DNA from: Chryseolinea lacunae
GTDB taxonomy: Bacteria > Bacteroidota > Bacteroidia > Cytophagales > Cyclobacteriaceae
NCBI RefSeq assembly: GCF_016735595.1
Contig: NZ_JAERRB010000001.1
Location: 868,001 to 932,000 of the forward strand
DNA length: 64,000 nucleotides
Direction: 5' to 3'
Shown here: piece by piece, positions 61,005 to 64,000 of the stretch
Layout of the letters: every line of letters begins with the position of its first letter
Numbering within the stretch: position 1 is the stretch's first letter
Notes under the pieces: generated by a model
The model's input: only the letters and a program-made list of their open reading frames with translations
What the model was told of the DNA's origin: nothing
The model's database searches: none
Translations under genes and position numbers: made by a program

Positions 61005-61880
61005 ATGCTCAAAAAGATTCTCAAAGTTACCGGCATCGTCCTTGGCGTCATCGTTGTGATCATTGCCGGCTATTACACCAAAGTGTATATCAGCACCGAA
61101 CGCCGAATGCACAAGAAATATGAAATCGCTCTCGAAGCCTTGCCGCTGAGCCGCGACTCGGCGGTGCTGGCTCGTGGCGCACACCTGGTGCGAACCAAAG
61201 CATGCACCGAATGCCATGGCCAAGACCTTGGCGGGAAAGTTTTTGTAGACGATCCTGCACTCGGCTTTCTCATAGCCTCCAACCTCACGAACGGCAAAGG
61301 TGGCCGGCCCGCCGACTTCGGCGCCGACGACTGGACACTGGCGCTGAAGCACGGACTGCGTCGCGACCGCACACCCCTCATCTTCATGCCCGCGCACGAG
61401 TTTGCTGTGATGAGCGAACAGGACCTCTCGGCCATCGCCTCGTTCTGCGAACAACTGCCCGACGTGGATCGCGAATTTGAACCCAGCAGCCTCGGACCTC
61501 TCGCCCGCGTGTTGGCCGACCTCGACAAACTTCCCCTGCTGCCCGCCGAAATGATTGACCACTCGAAAAAACTGGTGAAAGAAGTGAAAGCCGAGATCTC
61601 GGCAGACTATGGAAAATATTTGTCCACCTCGTGCCAGGGTTGTCATCGCGAAAACATGAAGGGCGGCGAGCCCGTGGCACCGGGCTTTCCGGAAGTGGCC
61701 GACATCAGCAGCAGCGGGCATCCCGGCAAATGGACCGACGAACAGTTTATCAACACCCTGCGCACCGGTACCACGCCCGAAGGCAAAACGCTGAAACCCG
61801 ACGAGATGCCCTGGACCATGACCAAAGAATTTTCGGACCTGGAGTTGAAAGCCCTGCACCTGTATTTAAAAAGCATTTAA
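61005..61880 (+). CDS. Membrane-anchored dihaem cytochrome c
   Basis: The start at 61005 gives 291 residues; a TTG frame from 60969 is longer but less natural. An N-terminal membrane helix (about 9-26, VTGIVLGVIVVIIAGYYT) anchors it facing the periplasm. Two c-type haem sites are visible: C67-T-E-C70-H71 and C210-Q-G-C213-H214. M130-P-A-H-E after the first site may provide the distal ligand, and MPWTMT after the second. The two domains are related, giving a two-domain cytochrome c of the kind found with oxidases or dehydrogenases; no partner is in the window. Divergent from the AraC regulator. Confidence 0.9.
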   Translation: MLKKILKVTGIVLGVIVVIIAGYYTKVYISTERRMHKKYEIALEALPLSRDSAVLARGAHLVRTKACTECHGQDLGGKVFVDDPALGFLIASNLTNGKGGRPADFGADDWTLALKHGLRRDRTPLIFMPAHEFAVMSEQDLSAIASFCEQLPDVDREFEPSSLGPLARVLADLDKLPLLPAEMIDHSKKLVKEVKAEISADYGKYLSTSCQGCHRENMKGGEPVAPGFPEVADISSSGHPGKWTDEQFINTLRTGTTPEGKTLKPDEMPWTMTKEFSDLELKALHLYLKSI

Positions 61881-61968
61881 GAATAACCCTTACCCTCTCT
61901 GCATGCTCCCGGCAAATCCATTTGGGATTTGTCGTGGAGCACTGTGGATTTATCAACTACTCATCCGT

Positions 61969-62139
61969 ATGCTACCTTTCACAAAACGTCACAAACATGC
62001 CTGGTTCGGCACGCCGTTGTTGTATCTGTTCATTCGCATGGCGTATGTTTTTCCCGCACTGATCGTCTTCATGTATCAAAGACGGTCGCTGGTCGATCAG
62101 GATGAACGGAAGAGGAATCGGTCGATGAGGCTTGGTTAG
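61969..62139 (+). CDS. Possible small membrane protein
   Basis: ATG 61969 opens 56 codons: a basic start (LPFTKRHKHAW), one hydrophobic helix (PLLYLFIRMAYVFPALIVF) and a charged tail (RRSLVDQDERKRNRSMR). The composition suits a single-pass membrane peptide. It is not recognised, has no clear promoter, and its end overlaps the toxin gene end by 4 bp, so it may be spurious. Confidence 0.25.
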   Translation: MLPFTKRHKHAWFGTPLLYLFIRMAYVFPALIVFMYQRRSLVDQDERKRNRSMRLG

Positions 62140-62420
62140 TAGTGATATCGAACCTGGAGGATGCAAAGGTTTTGGATACTCTTTTTTGTTCTCGAATCGA
62201 TTGTTGTTTCGATCCTGTAAACGATCCGATGTTCATCGGTGATTCGTCGCGACCAGTATCCTGAAAGATTTCCTTTAAGCGCTTCAGGTTTGCCAATACC
62301 CTTAAAAGGATCTCTGCAGATATCCCTGATCAAATCATTCACCCGGTTTAGAATCTTTGCGTCGTTAGCCTGCCAATGGGAATAATCTCCCCAGCCTGTC
62401 GGGGTAAACTTGATGTTCAT
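62136..62420 (-). CDS. yoeB: YoeB/Txe-family mRNA-interferase toxin
   Basis: A 94-residue RelE-superfamily toxin that would cleave mRNA on the ribosome. Catalytic residues by family comparison are E46 (GKPEALKG), R65 (TDEHRIVYRIE) and the C-terminal H93-Y94 (QVRYHY). The standard WSRRI-DEHR core is present. A loop of about ten extra residues (around DSRTKKSIQN) lengthens it relative to E. coli YoeB (84 residues). The ATG directly follows the antitoxin stop codon, so the two are coupled. Confidence 0.93.
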   Translation of the reverse strand: MNIKFTPTGWGDYSHWQANDAKILNRVNDLIRDICRDPFKGIGKPEALKGNLSGYWSRRITDEHRIVYRIETTIDSRTKKSIQNLCILQVRYHY

Positions 62421-62756
62421 TTACTTCTTCTTTCGGTTAACGCGGCCTTCGCCGGATTTCTTTGCCACAACACCAACCTTTTTCTTTGGGACACGAACGC
62501 CGGCAGGCTTTGGATTGTCCATTTCAACATACTCACCACGCTGATCCTGCGCGATGGCCTCCATCAGGCGAGTGGTGTTGGCTGGTGTTGACAGAAGATA
62601 ATTCGTTTCCTCCATAGCGTTGTATTGTTCCAGCGTCAATACAACGAAATTTCTGTTTTTAGGTCCAGACAAGATAAGAATGTCCTTGTCGTCCTCGAGT
62701 TTTTTGAGTTGTTCTTTCATGTTCGCACGGAATTGTGTTACAGTTGCTGTTTTCAT
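62421..62756 (-). CDS. yefM: YefM/Phd-family antitoxin
   Basis: A 111-residue antitoxin. The N-terminal ~65 residues match YefM/Phd: MKTATVTQFRANMKEQLKKL, DILILSGPKNRNFVVLTLEQ, then MEETNYLLSTPANTTRLMEA, the toxin-binding helix region. It binds DNA as a dimer and neutralises YoeB. The last ~30 residues (PAGVRVPKKKVGVVAKKSGE onward to RKKK) are lysine-rich and are not in classical YefM (about 83 residues). It is upstream of and coupled to the toxin gene, the normal order for this family. Confidence 0.92.
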   Translation of the reverse strand: MKTATVTQFRANMKEQLKKLEDDKDILILSGPKNRNFVVLTLEQYNAMEETNYLLSTPANTTRLMEAIAQDQRGEYVEMDNPKPAGVRVPKKKVGVVAKKSGEGRVNRKKK

Positions 62757-62777
62757 GTGTAATAGCCCCTCAAATAA

Positions 62778-62809
62778 ACGTACGTAAATATATACAAAAA
62801 AAAGTACAT
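62778..62809. promoter_or_regulatory. Candidate autoregulatory operator of yefM-yoeB
   Basis: ACGTACGT (62778-62785), then a near-palindrome GTAAATATATAC and a further GTACAT (62804-62809), lie within 60 bases upstream of the yefM start. YefM-type operators are built from GTAC-containing palindromes, so position and content fit; binding is inferred only. Confidence 0.4.
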
Positions 62810-62888
62810 ATTTAACAAAGACAAAATCAGGTTCCTCCTGTAATTATCTTTCTCTACCTTCGACCTATCTATCAAAGACATTTTCTCC

Positions 62889-63380
62889 TTGGAGACTGCA
62901 GAAGAAAAAAGATTCATTAACCTCATCAACGAGCACCAGGGACTCATCCACAAGGTCTGCATCATGTATGAGAACGACCCCGATGTGCGCAACGACCTGT
63001 TTCAGGAAATTGTGCTGCAACTGTGGAAATCGTTTGCCTCGTTTCGCGGCGAAGCCAAGATCACCACGTGGATGTATCGCATTGCCCTGAACACGGCCAT
63101 TTCGGGGTTCCGAAAGCAAACCCGGCATGTGAAAACCGAAGACCTCAAAGAACTGCACCTCAACATCTCCGACGGCTGGGCCGACGATCGTGAAGAAGAA
63201 GTGCAACGCCTCCACTGGGCCATCCGGCAACTGTCGGAAATTGAGCGGGCCATGATCATGATGGCCCTCGAAGAAGTGCCGTATGAAGAGATTGCCGAAA
63301 CCATTGGCATAACACAAAACAATGTGCGGGTCAGAATGAACCGCATCCGTGAAAAACTCAAAAAACTTATGTGCCCCTGA
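62889..63380 (+). CDS. ECF-type RNA polymerase sigma factor
   Basis: A 163-residue sigma-70-family factor. Region 2 is INEHQGLIHKVCIMYENDPD, DLFQEIVLQLWKSFASFRGE and TWMYRIALNTAISGFRKQ; region 4 is LSEIERAMIMMALEEVPYEE and AETIGITQNNVRVRMNRIRE. The likely start is TTG (62889), because the frame has no ATG before the conserved region and stays open upstream. A TACCTTCG box near 62854 may be its promoter. The next gene starts 4 bases after its stop and encodes a membrane protein, the usual site of the anti-sigma partner. Confidence 0.9.
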   Translation: METAEEKRFINLINEHQGLIHKVCIMYENDPDVRNDLFQEIVLQLWKSFASFRGEAKITTWMYRIALNTAISGFRKQTRHVKTEDLKELHLNISDGWADDREEEVQRLHWAIRQLSEIERAMIMMALEEVPYEEIAETIGITQNNVRVRMNRIREKLKKLMCP

Positions 63381-63383
63381 CCC

Positions 63384-63995
63384 ATGGAACTCGAAGATTT
63401 GAAAAGCATATGGAAAAGCAGCGAGCCGTCCTTTCAACCAAAGGACGCCTCCGAAATTGCGTCCATGTTAACGGGAAAAAGCCGCTCCATCATCGACAAG
63501 CTGAAACGCAACGTGTGGTTCGAACTTATCCTGACCCTGGCATTGAGCGTGGGTCTGCTGGTGTATTCGCTCACACTTCCCTCCGGGTTGCTGAAGTGGG
63601 CTTTCATCTCCGTCTTGCTCATTTGCCTGGCCTACACATTCTACTACATTAAAAAGCTGATGTTGCTGAACCGGTTCAACCCCGCCACCGGCAACATACA
63701 CGCCAACCTCGTGTCGCTCATCGACAACCTCACCGGCTACCTGAAGTTCTACAAACGCAGCTATTCCATTCTCTATCCGATTTACTTTGTGCTGGTGCTT
63801 CTCTTGGGCCTTATCGAGCGGGGCGCCGATCAGTTTCTCGACCACCTGGCTAAAACCAAAACCATTGTCTCGCTGGTGTCTATGGCGGGCCTTGTGTTTT
63901 TTCTCAGCACATCGTTCACCAACTGGTATCTCAAAAAACTGTATGGCAATCACCTCGACAAACTGAAAGGGTTGCTGCGCGATCTCGAACAATAA
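63384..63995 (+). CDS. Membrane protein downstream of the ECF sigma factor (candidate partner)
   Basis: A 203-residue protein. The first ~40 residues are soluble and charged (MELEDLKSIWKSSEPSFQPK), as in Bacteroidota anti-sigma-like partners. Hydrophobic helices follow at about 44-66, 70-88, 127-142 and 154-172, with a charged C-terminal end (LDKLKGLLRDLEQ). No zinc-binding anti-sigma motif is seen. Its position, 4 bp after the sigma gene, supports a regulatory partner role by analogy only. It ends 5 bases before the window end. Confidence 0.75.
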   Translation: MELEDLKSIWKSSEPSFQPKDASEIASMLTGKSRSIIDKLKRNVWFELILTLALSVGLLVYSLTLPSGLLKWAFISVLLICLAYTFYYIKKLMLLNRFNPATGNIHANLVSLIDNLTGYLKFYKRSYSILYPIYFVLVLLLGLIERGADQFLDHLAKTKTIVSLVSMAGLVFFLSTSFTNWYLKKLYGNHLDKLKGLLRDLEQ

Positions 63996-64000
63996 AAAAA

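Noticed and set aside
61969-62139. Confident small membrane protein call
   Set aside because: Kept only as a low-confidence feature because it lacks promoter, family resemblance and a clean boundary with the toxin gene.
1-64000. CRISPR array, prophage, integrative element or insertion sequence
   Set aside because: No regular repeat-spacer pattern, integrase, transposase, terminase or att-like duplication next to the tRNAs was seen.

Overview
The window is 64 kb of chromosome from a Bacteroidota bacterium, most likely Cytophagales and possibly Chryseolinea-like (inference). The evidence is: promoter boxes of the phylum's type (TTG-N19-TAnnTTTG, seen upstream of several genes), signal peptides ending in A-Q, a DUF4270/kelch pair, TonB-type beta-barrel proteins, LytTR/LytS two-component pairs, a type II glutamine synthetase, and almost no Shine-Dalgarno sequences. 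Base composition is even. I see no prophage, insertion sequence, CRISPR array or rRNA operon. Coding density is normal except for an 885-bp palindrome-rich gap at 3.7-4.6 kb.

Layout. 0-4.6 kb: a winged-helix regulator (5' end outside the window), a membrane protein, a B12-type radical SAM protein and CreD, closed by a strong terminator and then the palindrome-rich gap. 4.6-8.6 kb: pruA (proline catabolism), a YjjG-like nucleotidase, an ArsR-type regulator and two small secreted CarboxypepD_reg-like proteins. 8.9-13.3 kb: a LytTR/LytS pair, then a kelch lipoprotein and a DUF4270 lipoprotein. 13.4-17.3 kb: tRNA-Pro with an unusual AGG anticodon, a small secreted protein, a DinB-family protein, a DEAD-box RNA helicase and tRNA-Ala(GGC). 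17.3-23 kb: a Bcp-type peroxiredoxin, a second LytTR/LytS pair, and an outer-membrane beta-barrel receptor with an extra C-terminal beta-domain. 23-29 kb: cutC, an aspartylglucosaminidase-like enzyme, an NlpC/P60 lipoprotein, a GlcD-type oxidase, an AraC regulator and a cupin.

29-34 kb is a compact ribose/nucleoside salvage operon: ribokinase, exported ADP-ribosylglycohydrolase, GRP-family sugar permease and exported nucleoside hydrolase. A recognisable promoter and a perfect LacI-family-type operator precede it. ADP-ribosyl compounds or nucleosides would be cleaved in the periplasm, the ribose imported, and then phosphorylated. 34-42 kb: a YbdK-type ligase, asparagine synthetase, a CPBP-like protein without its catalytic glutamates, two adjacent broken genes (DUF4260 with an in-frame TGA, and a receiver-like gene with a frameshift), VOC and SnoaL-like proteins, and an ABC ATPase with its permease. 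42-47 kb: an outer-membrane protein, a solitary SIR2-like enzyme, a lipoprotein, an exported amidohydrolase and a DUF4403 protein. 47.6-51.6 kb is a nitrogen-assimilation block: ammonium transporter, outer-membrane barrel and type II glutamine synthetase. 51.7-57.4 kb: a SET-domain protein that overlaps tail-to-tail with a large SF1 helicase, then a helix-hairpin-helix protein. 57.5-64 kb: an exported HMA-like protein, a lipoprotein truncated haemoglobin, hemA, an AraC regulator, a dihaem cytochrome c, a YefM/YoeB toxin-antitoxin pair and an ECF sigma factor with a membrane partner.

I did not find a clearly new multi-gene system. The observations most worth a second look are the salvage operon and its operator, the fused beta-domain on the receptor, the tRNA-Pro(AGG), the two adjacent disrupted genes, the solitary SIR2 protein, the exported globin pair, and several structured intergenic elements. 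All function calls come from reading motifs and family resemblance; no database search was run.
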